Assembly (NCBI GenBank): GCA_964496695.1
Contig: CAZCBE010000002.1
Location: 1 to 64,000 of the forward strand
DNA: 64,000 nucleotides
Origin: SXTU01 sp964496695
GTDB taxonomy: Bacteria; Verrucomicrobiota; Verrucomicrobiia; Limisphaerales; SXTU01
Direction: 5' to 3'
In this document: piece after piece, positions 44,230 to 53,019 of the stretch
Position numbering within the stretch: position 1 is the stretch's first letter
Layout of the letters: each line of letters begins with the position of its first letter
Program-made: the position numbers and the translations under genes
The notes under the pieces: generated by a model
What the model was told of the DNA's origin: nothing
Seen by the model: the letters and a program-made list of their open reading frames with translations, nothing else
Databases searched by the model: none

Positions 44230-44832
44230 ATGGAACTCGATCTTGAAGGCAAACACGCCGAGCGCGCCTACCCGCTGCTGGCTTCGCTCGTCACCCCGCG
44301 CCCCATTGCGTGGGTGACGACGTTGGGGCCGGATGGCGTGGTGAACCTCGCGCCGTTCAGTTTTTTCAACCTGCTTGGCGCGAACCCACCCATCCTCGGC
44401 TTCTGTCCCGGTGACCGTGACGATGGCACGCCCAAGGACACGGCGCGCAACATCCGGCAGATGCACGAGTTCGTGGTGAACTTGGTGGATGAATCGGTGG
44501 CCGAGGCCATGAACCGCACGGCGGCTTCGCTGCCCTACGGGGTGAGCGAACTGACGAGCGCGGGGTTGAGCACGCTGCCGTCGTCGGTCGTGCGGCCGCC
44601 GCGCATTGCGGAGTCGCCGGCCAGCCTCGAATGCGCCGAGTGGGGGACGCTCCAGATAGGGGACAACCGGCTCATCATCGGGCTGATCAAGCGCGTGCAT
44701 GTCCGCGACGAGCTGTTTGACCCCGCCACGCAGCGCATTCGCACGGAGCAACTGAGGGTGATCGGGCGCATGGCCAGTCCGCATTGGTATTGCCGGACAG
44801 GGGACCGCTTCGAGATGAAGCGGCCGGAGTGA
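44230..44832 (+). CDS. Flavin reductase-like FMN-binding protein
   Basis: A 200-residue split-barrel protein with the family marks PLLASLVTPRPIAWVTT, APFSFFNLLGANPPILGFCP and KDTARNIRQMHEFVVNLV. Members bind FMN and reduce it or act on small substrates. It follows the DsbA-like gene by 54 bp on the same strand; a joint role in redox detoxification is possible. The C-terminal motif IGRMASPHWYCRTGDRFEM is typical of the clade. Confidence 0.88.
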   Translation: MELDLEGKHAERAYPLLASLVTPRPIAWVTTLGPDGVVNLAPFSFFNLLGANPPILGFCPGDRDDGTPKDTARNIRQMHEFVVNLVDESVAEAMNRTAASLPYGVSELTSAGLSTLPSSVVRPPRIAESPASLECAEWGTLQIGDNRLIIGLIKRVHVRDELFDPATQRIRTEQLRVIGRMASPHWYCRTGDRFEMKRPE

Positions 44833-44990
44833 GGCCGGAGGAGAGCCCGCGAAACACGCGGAACAGGCGAAAGGGGAAGCCCCGGCTTCAGCCGGTGGAA
44901 CATGGTTGCGGTCTGGACGCTGCGCGGAACGTCCACCGACCGTCGAACGCCCGCGCCTAAAGGCGGGACTCCATACCGGCGCCTCGCGCC

Positions 44991-46316
44991 TCACTGCATC
45001 GGCAGCATCAGTTCCTTGCGCTGGTCGCCGCGCAGGACGGTGGTCTTGAGCTTTTCGCCGGGCTTGGTCGTTTGCAGGAGCTGGCCGAGCAGTTCGCCCT
45101 CGGTGATGCGGGCGGACTGGCCATTGAGTTCCAGCAGCACGTCATCCTTTTGGAAGCCGGCGTTCTTCGCGGCGGCGTGCTTGCCGTATTGCCCCAGGCC
45201 CTTCACGAAGAGCGCCAGCTTGTCCTTGGGAAGGCCGCGGGCGGTGCGTTCTTCATCGGTCAGGTCCACCAGCACCATGCCGCCAAAGGCCATGCCCCGC
45301 ATCGGCCAGGTGCCGACGCGCCGGGAGATGTCCGACTTGCTGCGCCAATCGGAGGGGAGGGTGAGCGTGAGCGCCACCTCGGTCTTGCCGCGCTTCACCT
45401 TGGCCGGGAGCGGGCCGGAATCGGGAGCGCGGTTCAACGCCCAGGAGAAGTCCGCGATGGAGAGCAGCAACTGGCCACCGAGCTGGGTGAATTCGTCACC
45501 GGCCTGCACGCCTGCCTTCGCCGCGAGGCTGCCGGGCGCAACGGATTTCACTTTCGCGATCTGGTCGGGCTCGAGCGAGACGCCCACGGTCTCGGGCATG
45601 GGCATCGGATAAATCATGTTCGCGGGCACTGGCTTGCCCTGGTCGCGGAAGTAGGCGCGGTAGGCATCGCCGACCTGATGGCAGTGGACGCAACTACCGA
45701 CCACCTTGCCCTCCCAGTCGAGGTCGCGCTTGTATTTGCCGGCGAGATTCGGAATTTCAATCGGCGTGGCGAAGGGGATGGGGGCGCCTTGCTTGCCAGC
45801 GAGCGCGGCCTTGTTCACCGGGTAGGCGGTGTGGATGGCCAGGGCGGCTTCGAGCGAACGTTTGTAGCCCAGGGTGGTTTTCTCCTCGGGATCCTTCTGA
45901 TGCGACCACGAACCGTAGCGGCCATAGACGGTGCCGTCCGCGTTGAAGAAGAGCGTCGAGAAGGAGAGATCATAGTCGAACTGGAATTTTGCCAGTTCGA
46001 TCGCGTTGGCGTTGATGAGCCGCACGCAGACGAATTGGTCGAGCAGCGGCGTCAGGTCGGCGGACGTGAGCACACTGGCATCAAGCCCCATGCAGCTCTT
46101 GCAGGGCACGCAGCGCAGCACGACGAGCAGGGGTTTGCCGGTCCGCTTTGCTTCGGTGAAGCCCTTCTGCCAGTCGTTGTAGATCCACCGGCTGTCATTC
46201 TGCATGTCGGCCTTGTCCTTGCGGACGGCGCCTTCTCGGTCCTTGACGGTCTCGGCAAACGTGGTGGTGAGGAGTCCGCTGGCGAGAAGCGGCAGGATGA
46301 GCCGGAGTGCTTTCAT
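44991..46316 (-). CDS. Thioredoxin-CxxCH-PDZ fusion protein
   Basis: A 441-residue exported protein. Signal peptide MKALRLILPLLASGLLTTTF. A thioredoxin-like domain (about 45-165) has LVVLRCVPCKSCMGLDASV, a CxxC redox site. Next is a single haem-type motif, VVGSCVHCHQVGDAYR (about 218-233). Two PDZ-like domains follow (SVAPGSLAAKAGVQAGDEF and AKNAGFQKDDVLLELNGQ). Thioredoxin/PDZ proteins of this kind occur in Planctomycetes and Verrucomicrobia without known function. It might reduce or transfer disulfides to a client bound by the PDZ domains while sensing redox through the haem; that is inference. Confidence 0.82.
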   Translation of the reverse strand: MKALRLILPLLASGLLTTTFAETVKDREGAVRKDKADMQNDSRWIYNDWQKGFTEAKRTGKPLLVVLRCVPCKSCMGLDASVLTSADLTPLLDQFVCVRLINANAIELAKFQFDYDLSFSTLFFNADGTVYGRYGSWSHQKDPEEKTTLGYKRSLEAALAIHTAYPVNKAALAGKQGAPIPFATPIEIPNLAGKYKRDLDWEGKVVGSCVHCHQVGDAYRAYFRDQGKPVPANMIYPMPMPETVGVSLEPDQIAKVKSVAPGSLAAKAGVQAGDEFTQLGGQLLLSIADFSWALNRAPDSGPLPAKVKRGKTEVALTLTLPSDWRSKSDISRRVGTWPMRGMAFGGMVLVDLTDEERTARGLPKDKLALFVKGLGQYGKHAAAKNAGFQKDDVLLELNGQSARITEGELLGQLLQTTKPGEKLKTTVLRGDQRKELMLPMQ

Positions 46317-46389
46317 AAGGTTGAGTTTGTATCTGGACGGTTGAGCTTGGCAATTCCTTCGGGCAACTGTGCGGGGCAAATGGCCCTAT

Positions 46390-47295
46390 TCACAGCTTGA
46401 TGATCTCTTCCATTCGGCGCTGCAGGCCGTCGAGCCGGTCGGCGAGCTTGCGGAACTCCTTGCGCGTCTCCGCGTCGAGTTCTCCCTTGGGGGAGTCGCC
46501 GTTGTCCGGCTTGACCTGCCGGGCCAGGGGAGATGGCGGCGGGCGGCCCTCACTCTCAATCCGCGTGCGAAGCTGCGCGGATTCCGCGAGGAACTTCTCC
46601 GACAGCTCGCGGAACCGGGCTTCCTGCTGGCGCAGTTCGGTGGCGAGGGAATCGCGCAGGGTCTGCGCGGCGCGGGACTGCTCGGCGGCCAGGGTGTTCA
46701 GGCCGGTGCGCAGTTCGGTCGTGCCGGTGGCTTGCGCCTGCGCCGCCGAGGTCATGACCTGCCGCAAGGCGCCGACCTGTTCCTGAAGCTGGCGAAGTTC
46801 GGGCGGCGGGAGCGGGTCAGGTGCCGGTTGCATGCGTGCGGCGGCGGATTCCTCCCGCAACGTCCCGACCTCCTGCTTGAGTTCGCCCAGCGTGCCGGTG
46901 ACCGCAGAGTGCGCCGAAGCGATCTCAACCGTGGCCAGGTTCAACGTGGCGAGCCGTTCGTCCAACTGGCGCAGTTCGCCGCGCACGGCCTTGAAATCGC
47001 CGGTGAAGCTGGTGCCCTCCCGCATGACCTGCTCCGCCTGTTCCAGCGCGGGCTTCAGCGAGCCGAGCCGTTCCTTGGTCTCGTGGGTCTGCGCGATGAT
47101 GCTGGAGTTGATCTTTTGCAGGCCGGCCAGCACGCGGCTCAATTGGTCGGCCAGTTGCCCGGTGTGCGTCTGCCGCTCCCGGCGCTGGGCGGAGGCCTGC
47201 ACGCACAGCCTCGCCAGCAGGAGCACGACGCCGAGATTGAGCACGAGCAAGAGCACGCCCGCGTGGGAGTTCAGAGCCGTGAGCGCGTCGTTCAT
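46390..47295 (-). CDS. Membrane-anchored coiled-coil protein
   Basis: A 301-residue protein with one N-terminal helix (VLLLVLNLGVVLLLARL, about 14-30) and then a long charged alpha-helical region with heptad character (ADQLSRVLAGLQKI ... LRQLDERLATLNLAT ... LRQLQEQVGALRQV) to the C-terminus. It resembles the RmuC or ZapG style of anchored coiled coils only in layout. It diverges from the membrane protein at 47481, 185 bp apart, and may be part of the same module. Confidence 0.7.
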   Translation of the reverse strand: MNDALTALNSHAGVLLLVLNLGVVLLLARLCVQASAQRRERQTHTGQLADQLSRVLAGLQKINSSIIAQTHETKERLGSLKPALEQAEQVMREGTSFTGDFKAVRGELRQLDERLATLNLATVEIASAHSAVTGTLGELKQEVGTLREESAAARMQPAPDPLPPPELRQLQEQVGALRQVMTSAAQAQATGTTELRTGLNTLAAEQSRAAQTLRDSLATELRQQEARFRELSEKFLAESAQLRTRIESEGRPPPSPLARQVKPDNGDSPKGELDAETRKEFRKLADRLDGLQRRMEEIIKL

Positions 47296-47480
47296 GGTGC
47301 GGGCGAATTCTGTTTTTCGAGCGGGCCAAAGCAAGGAGTTTCCCGGCGGAAATGCCCGGACAGTGAATTTCCACTGGCCGCTGCGAGTCAGGCGAGGCAC
47401 GTTGGAAAGGTGGCGGCGAGGCGGAGCTTCTGTCCTCGCAGCCCGTCCAACTCGCGGCTTTGAACAGCGACGAACAACCC

Positions 47481-49214
47481 ATGGACGAAACCCGCTGGCG
47501 TGCGGCGCGCCCGGCGCGCTCGTCGTTGCCGGAGGATCATCCTGACCTGGCGGGACTGCCGCCGGATTTCCAGCGCGTGGCTTTGTTCGCCGTGCTGTCC
47601 ATCTTCCTCGTGCTCCTGGGCACTCTGCTGCCTGCGAACTGGAAATCAGTTCACCCGGCGCTGCTCGAGCGGGCGGGCCACGGGACGCCGACCGCCGGCA
47701 GCCTTGGGCTCGGTGCCGTCGCCGCCCAGAAGCCCGGCGTGGCCAACCTCGCGCTCTCGGCCGCGATGGCGGTGAAGGATGACAAAGTGGCGAAACTGAC
47801 GGCCGAACTCGCCGAGCTTGAAGCCCGGCGGGGCTGGACCGTCTGGGGGGGACGCGACCCCTTCATCGAGGCGGTCTTCAAGGACACGGCCCTTGCCCGG
47901 CCAGCCAGCGAGGTTATCCTGCCGTTCCTGCTCACGGAGACCAACCGGGCGGTGCTGCGCGACCGGCTGGCCCCGGCCCGTTCGCCGGGCGTGCAGGCCA
48001 TCCTCCAGACGCGCGACTTGTCCACGACCACGCTGTTCGTGCCGGTCAGCCGGCCCGGCGGCCAGCCATTTGAGGCGGTCATTCTGCTGACGGCGTTGCT
48101 GTATCAAGGGGAGCGGTTTTCCCCGCTGCTGGCCCAGGACATCCGGCTGGCGGCGGAGCAGGCGAACGAGTCGCGGCTCGCGGGCGATTGGGAAACGGTG
48201 TGCATGGACGTGCTCACCCTGGCGCGCCGGCTCGACTGGGTGCAGCTCTCCGAACTGCTGCGCCTGATTCCGAGCGCCAAGGCGTTGAACGACTTCACCC
48301 AGCTCGTGAAGGCCGCCCCGGATAATTTGGCCGTGCTTTACACCGCGTCGCTGCTGACCAAGTCGCCGGACAAGGTCGCTGACTACCTGCTGCGCTATGG
48401 CAAGGTTGGCGCGGGTGACCTGACGGCGGCGCTGGCCCAGGGCGAGGGCGCGGTGCGCCTGCTGCTGGAGCGCGGTCTGCCGCTGGGCCCGGCCCGGTCC
48501 GTGCCGGGCTTCCTCGCGGGCTGGACACTCGCGGCTCCGCGCACGATGCTGACGGTGAAGGTCATTTGCTTTTTGCTGGCGGGCGCGGGATTCTTTTTGG
48601 TGTGGCGCGAGTTGTCGCCCGTCCAACCCGGCAGCCGGTCAAGGGTTGGCGGGCGGATGATTCACACCCAGCGCGGCATTGTGGCGCTGGCGCTGACCAT
48701 GATGCTGCTGGCGGCCGGCGAGCCGTTTCTGCTCAAGCCGCTGGGCTCGCCGGAATTCCGGCTGCGCCTGAAACTGCCGGTGTTGATGAATTCGCCTGTT
48801 CCGACTGACAAAACGAAAACCGTAACGAAACCCCGTATGGAACTCTCCACCATCCTGAGCATCCTGCTCTTCGCCGCGCTGCAAGTGGGCGTGTATGCCG
48901 TCTGCATCATGAAGATCCGCGAGATCGAAATGTCCCCCGGCTCGCCGCAACTCAAGATGCGGCTCATGGAGAACGAGGAAAACCTCTTCGACTCCGGCCT
49001 GTATGTGGGCATCGCGGGCACCGCCACCGCGCTCGTGCTGCAGGTGGTCCAGGTCATCGAGGCCAATCTGCTCGCCGCCTACGCCTCCAACCTCTTCGGC
49101 ATCGTGACCGTGGCCTTTGTGAAGATCTGGCATGTCCGCGCGTGCAAGCGCCGGCTGATCCTGGAGGCGCAGACGCAGACGCAGGCGATGGAGCGGCAGA
49201 CGGTGGCGGCGTGA
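47481..49214 (+). CDS. Large membrane protein with MotA/TolQ-like C-terminus
   Basis: A 577-residue protein with an N-terminal helix (VALFAVLSIFLVLLGTLLP), a soluble region of about 300 residues that may be extracytoplasmic, then several helices. The C-terminal part (MELSTILSILLFAALQVGVY, LYVGIAGTATALVLQVVQVI, AYASNLFGIVTVAFVKIWHV) has the Gly-x-x-Gly-Thr and AYASNLFGI pattern seen in the last two helices of MotA/TolQ/ExbB channel subunits. This match is by eye and weak. No MotB/TolR-type partner is adjacent; the next gene encodes a coiled-coil protein. The ATG at 47481 is used instead of a TTG at 47460. Confidence 0.6.
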   Translation: MDETRWRAARPARSSLPEDHPDLAGLPPDFQRVALFAVLSIFLVLLGTLLPANWKSVHPALLERAGHGTPTAGSLGLGAVAAQKPGVANLALSAAMAVKDDKVAKLTAELAELEARRGWTVWGGRDPFIEAVFKDTALARPASEVILPFLLTETNRAVLRDRLAPARSPGVQAILQTRDLSTTTLFVPVSRPGGQPFEAVILLTALLYQGERFSPLLAQDIRLAAEQANESRLAGDWETVCMDVLTLARRLDWVQLSELLRLIPSAKALNDFTQLVKAAPDNLAVLYTASLLTKSPDKVADYLLRYGKVGAGDLTAALAQGEGAVRLLLERGLPLGPARSVPGFLAGWTLAAPRTMLTVKVICFLLAGAGFFLVWRELSPVQPGSRSRVGGRMIHTQRGIVALALTMMLLAAGEPFLLKPLGSPEFRLRLKLPVLMNSPVPTDKTKTVTKPRMELSTILSILLFAALQVGVYAVCIMKIREIEMSPGSPQLKMRLMENEENLFDSGLYVGIAGTATALVLQVVQVIEANLLAAYASNLFGIVTVAFVKIWHVRACKRRLILEAQTQTQAMERQTVAA

Positions 49215-49257
49215 GGATCACTACTGGCATTCATGCGCTCTGATTTCAATAACGGCA

Positions 49258-49339
49258 TGCTGCGTGTTGCGTGTTGCGTGACTCTCGCTCGCGCGCGCCC
49301 GGACGAAGTCACGCAACACGCAACACGCAACACGCAGCA
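49258..49339. repeat. Inverted repeat in the leader of the coiled-coil gene
   Basis: TGCTGCGTGTTGCGTG...GAC (49258-49282) pairs with GTCACGCAACACGC...AGCA (49308-49339). The right arm has one extra 7 bp unit (AACACGC). The hairpin ends 18 bp before the ATG at 49358, so it would form in the leader mRNA. Confidence 0.8.
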
Positions 49340-49357
49340 ATTCTTCCCTGCCGCGCG

Positions 49358-50980
49358 ATGAACAAAACCCTCCTGCTCATCATCTGCGACTTCCTCCTGC
49401 TGAACCTCCTCGCGCTCACGCGCTGGGACAAGGTCGAGCCGGCGGTCACCCGTAAGCCCCCCGTGCCCGAGGTCAGCGCGAACGCCGCGCGCCAGAACCA
49501 GGACTTGGTGGACATGATGAAGCTGGCCCTCGAACAGGAGCAGGCCACCCGCAACCAGCTCCAACAACGGCTGCAGTTCGCGGAATCGGACTCGCAGACC
49601 CGGGCGCAGACCCTGGCCCAGATGCAGGCGCAGAAGAGCCAGTTGGAAACCACCTTGAAGCAGTCGCAGACGGCGGCGCAGGACCTCTCCCAGCGCTACG
49701 CGACCGCCACCAAGCAGGTGGCCGATGCCAAACAGCAGCAGGACGCGCTCACCGCTGCGATCAAGACCGTGGAGGCTGAGAAGGCCCAGATGCAGCAGAC
49801 GGTCGAGGCCAAGCAGGCGGAGATTCAGAACAAACAGGCCGAAATCCAGAAACAGCAGGCGGCGCTGGCCGATCTCGCCAAGCAGCAGACGGCGGCGGCG
49901 GTGCAAGCCTCGAACCTGGCCACCACGGTCAAAGTCGTGCAGGCAGAGAAGGACCTGATCCGCGACCAGTTGGAGAAGCAGATGCAGGCCGCGCTCGCCG
50001 CCAAGCAGGCGGAGCTGGAGAAGCAGCAGCAGGCCCTTGCCGATTTGGAGAAGCAGCGGCAGGCCACCGCCGCGCAGGCCGCGCAGTTCGCCACCGCCGC
50101 GAAAGTGGCCGAGAGCGAACGGAACCTGCTCCGCGAGAATCTGACCGACTTGAAGAAGGAAGTGGCCGTCGTGCGGCAGGAGAAGGAACTGCTCCAGTCG
50201 CAGACCGCCAAGCTGAGCGAGGGCGTGGGGCAGCTCGCCGCCAAGTCCGGCGAACTGGCCAAGGAGATCCGCGAGAACACGCCGATCAACATGAATCTCA
50301 TGTTCAGCGAGTTCCTCAGCAACCGGGTGGATGTGACGGTGGCCGCGCAACAGTCCGTGCTCATCGGCTCCGGCAACCGGCTCAAGGATGCCAAGACCAT
50401 CCTGGTGAATGACGGCCGGACCGTCATGGCCATTGTGCATATCACTGACACCCCGTTCTCGCTGACCACGCCGCTGGGCATGGACCGCGTCATTTCCCGG
50501 GTGGCCAAGGGTTCCGACGTGCTGGGCAGCGGCGCGCTGACCTTCATCACCGCCGACCCGCGCCTCGCCGTCATCCCGGTCAACGCGCAGCAGGCGAAGG
50601 CCCTCGGCATCAAGATGTATCCGGTGGCCAAGAACCCCTACAAGTTCACCGAGGCGGTGCTGGTGAACCGGGGCGGCAAGCACTATGGCGAGGTCGAGTT
50701 CAAGCTGGATGCCCGCACGCCTGACTACGTGAAGATGAAGAACCGCATCCTGAGCCGCGTGCTCAACGGCGAGTTTTCACCCTCGACCGGGGACATCGTG
50801 CTGAGCAAGACCGGCGAGTTCCTCGGCGTGATGGTAAACTCGGACTACTGCGCGGTGCCGCGCTCTTTCGAGACGCTGCCCGGCTACACGTTCGACGAGA
50901 AGACCAGCACCGACATGGTGCGGAACCGCCTCGTCGAGCTGGGCACCAAGGTGGGGCGGATGCCGTTTGGGCTGCAATAG
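49358..50980 (+). CDS. Anchored coiled-coil protein with trypsin-like C-terminus
   Basis: A 540-residue protein. The N-terminus MNKTLLLIICDFLLLNLLAL is a hydrophobic anchor that recurs in Verrucomicrobia. Residues about 60-330 form a Gln/Ala/Lys-rich coiled coil (repeats of AKQAEIQKQQAALADLAKQ type). The C-terminal 210 residues look like a degenerate chymotrypsin fold: VLIGSGNRLKDAKTILVNDG, then STGDIVLSKTGEFLGVMVN where GDSGGP would be; the catalytic Ser is not evident. It lies 143 bp after the MotA-like gene on the same strand. Confidence 0.72.
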   Translation: MNKTLLLIICDFLLLNLLALTRWDKVEPAVTRKPPVPEVSANAARQNQDLVDMMKLALEQEQATRNQLQQRLQFAESDSQTRAQTLAQMQAQKSQLETTLKQSQTAAQDLSQRYATATKQVADAKQQQDALTAAIKTVEAEKAQMQQTVEAKQAEIQNKQAEIQKQQAALADLAKQQTAAAVQASNLATTVKVVQAEKDLIRDQLEKQMQAALAAKQAELEKQQQALADLEKQRQATAAQAAQFATAAKVAESERNLLRENLTDLKKEVAVVRQEKELLQSQTAKLSEGVGQLAAKSGELAKEIRENTPINMNLMFSEFLSNRVDVTVAAQQSVLIGSGNRLKDAKTILVNDGRTVMAIVHITDTPFSLTTPLGMDRVISRVAKGSDVLGSGALTFITADPRLAVIPVNAQQAKALGIKMYPVAKNPYKFTEAVLVNRGGKHYGEVEFKLDARTPDYVKMKNRILSRVLNGEFSPSTGDIVLSKTGEFLGVMVNSDYCAVPRSFETLPGYTFDEKTSTDMVRNRLVELGTKVGRMPFGLQ

Positions 50981-51258
50981 GCTTGGAGCGCGGGCGATGC
51001 GGAGCGCGGCCTTCAGGCCGCAGAAACGTGGACCAGCCAGTGGTGGTTCGAGCGCACTGTTCCCGCCGTGGCCTGCTGCGGCGTGAACGCCCGTTCCGCT
51101 GACGCTCGAACTTCTCCTGCGCTCGGCTTCGACGTTCGGGCATATGCGACCACGCCGGGTCGGAGACCGGCGCTCCATCGAAGCTTAATTACTACGTATA
51201 GGTAATAACGGGTTGCCAAATCACGCCCCTTGGCCGATGCTTCGCCTAGTCATCGGCC
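50981..51258. other. Non-coding gap before the PQQ-type gene
   Basis: Contains one REP-like palindrome (GCGGCCTTCAGGCCGC, about 51006-51021) and an unusually AT-rich stretch (TTAATTACTACGTATAGG, about 51185-51202) 55 bp before the start at 51259, the best place for that gene's promoter. No gene is seen. Confidence 0.5.
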
Positions 51259-52404
51259 ATGAAAAAGACGCTGCTCCCCTCGCTCCCGCTGCGGGCCTTC
51301 GCGATCTGGCTCGGCATTCTCACGGCAGGCCTTTGCCCGGCCCACGGCACCGACTGGCCGCAGTATCGCGGCGGGCCGGAACTGCGTGGCGTGGCGGAGG
51401 GCAAGCTGGCCGCGAAGCTGGACCTGCTCTGGAGCTTCAAGACCGGCGGCCAGGTGAAGTCTTCGGCCGCCATTGTGGGCGGGAATGTGTTTGTCGGCTC
51501 GGACGACGGTTTCCTCTACTCGCTCGCGCTGGCCACCGGCAAGACCAACTGGACCTTCAAGACCGGCGGCCCCATCGAGTCCTCGCCGCTCGTCCACGAG
51601 GGCCGCGTGTTGTTTGGCTCGGACGAGCCGATGTTTTACGCGCTCGACGCCAAGAGCGGGAAGCAGGTCTGGAAGTTTCCCGTGGGCGACAAGATGCCCG
51701 GTTCGCCCAACCTGGTGCGCGCGCCGAACGGCAAGGACTGGAACGTCGTTTTCGGCAGCCACGATGCGAAGCTCTACTGTCTCGATGCCGCGACCGGCAA
51801 ATCCAACTGGGTGTATGAGACCGGCAACGGCATCAACGGCACGCCGGCGGTGTTCCAGGGCAAGACCGCCCTGGGCGGCTGCGACGCTCTGCTGCACATC
51901 GTGGCGCTGACCAACGGCACGAAGATCAGCGAACTGGAGGTCGGCGCGCCGGTGCTTGGCTCGGTGGCGGTGGCGGACGGGCGGGTGTATGGCGGGCATT
52001 TTGAGAACCAGGTCTTCTGTGTGGATGTGGCCAAGGGCACGAACCTTTGGAACTACCGCGACCGCGCCTTTGCCTACGTTTCCTCGCCCGCCGTGCTGGG
52101 CGACCGGATGCTGATCGGCGGGCGCGACAAGCGGCTGCACTGCCTGCGGCTCAAGGATGGCGAGGCGATCTGGACCTTCGGCACGCGCGGCAAGGTGGAC
52201 AGTTCGCCGGTCATCTGCGACGGCAAGGTCGTCGTCGGCTCCGAGGACGGGCGGCTCTACATGGTGTCGCTGGCGGACGGTAAGGAGCTGTGGAACTACG
52301 AAATCGGCCAGGGCCTCGCCGCGTCGCCCGCCGTGTCCGATGGCAAGGTGGTCATCGGCAGCGAGGATGGGAGCGTGTATTGTTTTGGGGTGAAGGGGAA
52401 ATAG
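51259..52404 (+). CDS. PQQ-like beta-propeller protein
   Basis: A 381-residue secreted protein: signal peptide, then WPQYRGGPELRGVAEG and about seven blades of the PQQ/WD-like type (LLWSFKTGGQVKSSAAIVGG, LYCLDAATGKSNWVYETGNG, AIWTFGTRGKVDSSPVICDG, ELWNYEIGQGLAASPAVSDG). The seventh blade ends VVIGSEDGSVYCFGVKGK. The fold binds partner proteins or, in dehydrogenases, PQQ; catalytic residues of PQQ enzymes are not seen. The last 60 bp recur at 53506-53570, beyond the REP-associated transposase gene, where they overlap the next gene's start. Confidence 0.88.
   Translation: MKKTLLPSLPLRAFAIWLGILTAGLCPAHGTDWPQYRGGPELRGVAEGKLAAKLDLLWSFKTGGQVKSSAAIVGGNVFVGSDDGFLYSLALATGKTNWTFKTGGPIESSPLVHEGRVLFGSDEPMFYALDAKSGKQVWKFPVGDKMPGSPNLVRAPNGKDWNVVFGSHDAKLYCLDAATGKSNWVYETGNGINGTPAVFQGKTALGGCDALLHIVALTNGTKISELEVGAPVLGSVAVADGRVYGGHFENQVFCVDVAKGTNLWNYRDRAFAYVSSPAVLGDRMLIGGRDKRLHCLRLKDGEAIWTFGTRGKVDSSPVICDGKVVVGSEDGRLYMVSLADGKELWNYEIGQGLAASPAVSDGKVVIGSEDGSVYCFGVKGK
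52337..52400 (+). repeat. 3' end of PQQ-type gene, left duplicate
   Basis: CCGATGGCAAGGTGGTCATC and the following bases to about 52398 match 53506-53568 with about four differences. This is the intact gene's own tail. Confidence 0.9.
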
Positions 52405-52480
52405 GCCAGCCAGCATGGAATTGAACCTTCTCAAACTTCACGGCACCACAGAGCCCGCACCCGGGCAACGCGAAGTGTTG

Positions 52481-52570
52481 GCAGCCATTAGCCGGGGGTC
52501 GCAGCGCAGCGCAGACCCCCGGTGCAGTGGAGCGACAGAAGAGCACCCCGGAGGGGTGCCAGCGCCCTGA
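52481..52570. repeat. REP-like palindromes left of the transposase gene
   Basis: Starts GCAGCCATTAGCCGGGGG, a core also found at 53112, 53271 (inverted), 55645 and 55817 (inverted). Here it pairs with CAGACCCCCGG (52510-52520) and is followed by the palindrome GCACCCCGGAGGGGTGC. Confidence 0.8.
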
Positions 52571-52575
52571 TTCAG

Positions 52576-53019
52576 ATGGCCTCAACTTTCCTCAGCCTTC
52601 ATTACCATATCGTGTTCTCCACGAAAGAACGCCGCCCATTTATCACGTCCGCATGGCTGACGCAATTCCACGATTACATTGGCGGAACAGTGATTGGGCT
52701 TGGTGGCGTAAGCCAGCGCGTGGGCGGGGTGGCTGACCATGTCCATCTGCTGGTCGGCTTGAAAGCTACCCATTGCCTCGCCGATTTCATGCGCGAGCTG
52801 AAAAAGGCCACTTCGGTCTGGGCACGGGAAAACCACGAGCCGGACTTCGTGTGGCAGGATGGCTATGCGGCCTTCACCGTCAGTGCCTCGAAGCGCGAGG
52901 TGGTGCGGCAATACATCGAGAAGCAGGAAAGCCACCATGCAAAGCGAGACTTCGTGGCCGAGCTGAAAGAGCTGCTGGAGAAGCACGACGTGAAATACGA
53001 CGAGAGGTATCTGCTGTGA
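52576..53019 (+). CDS. REP-associated tyrosine transposase (RAYT, Y1 family)
   Basis: A 147-residue HUH endonuclease. The two metal-binding His are in VADHVHLLVG, the nucleophilic Tyr in VVRQYIEKQESHH; the N-terminus LHYHIVFSTKERRPFI is characteristic. RAYT proteins are thought to spread REP/BIME palindromes by single-strand cutting. It is flanked on both sides by palindromes with the core CCATTAGCCGGGGG. It sits directly after the PQQ gene and before a duplicate of that gene's 3' end. All catalytic residues are present, so it may be active. Start: ATG at 52576. Confidence 0.9.
   Translation: MASTFLSLHYHIVFSTKERRPFITSAWLTQFHDYIGGTVIGLGGVSQRVGGVADHVHLLVGLKATHCLADFMRELKKATSVWARENHEPDFVWQDGYAAFTVSASKREVVRQYIEKQESHHAKRDFVAELKELLEKHDVKYDERYLL

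Noticed and set aside
47481..50980. A Zorya-type defence system
   Set aside because: No ZorB (MotB-like peptidoglycan-binding) protein, helicase or nuclease subunit is next to the MotA-like protein.
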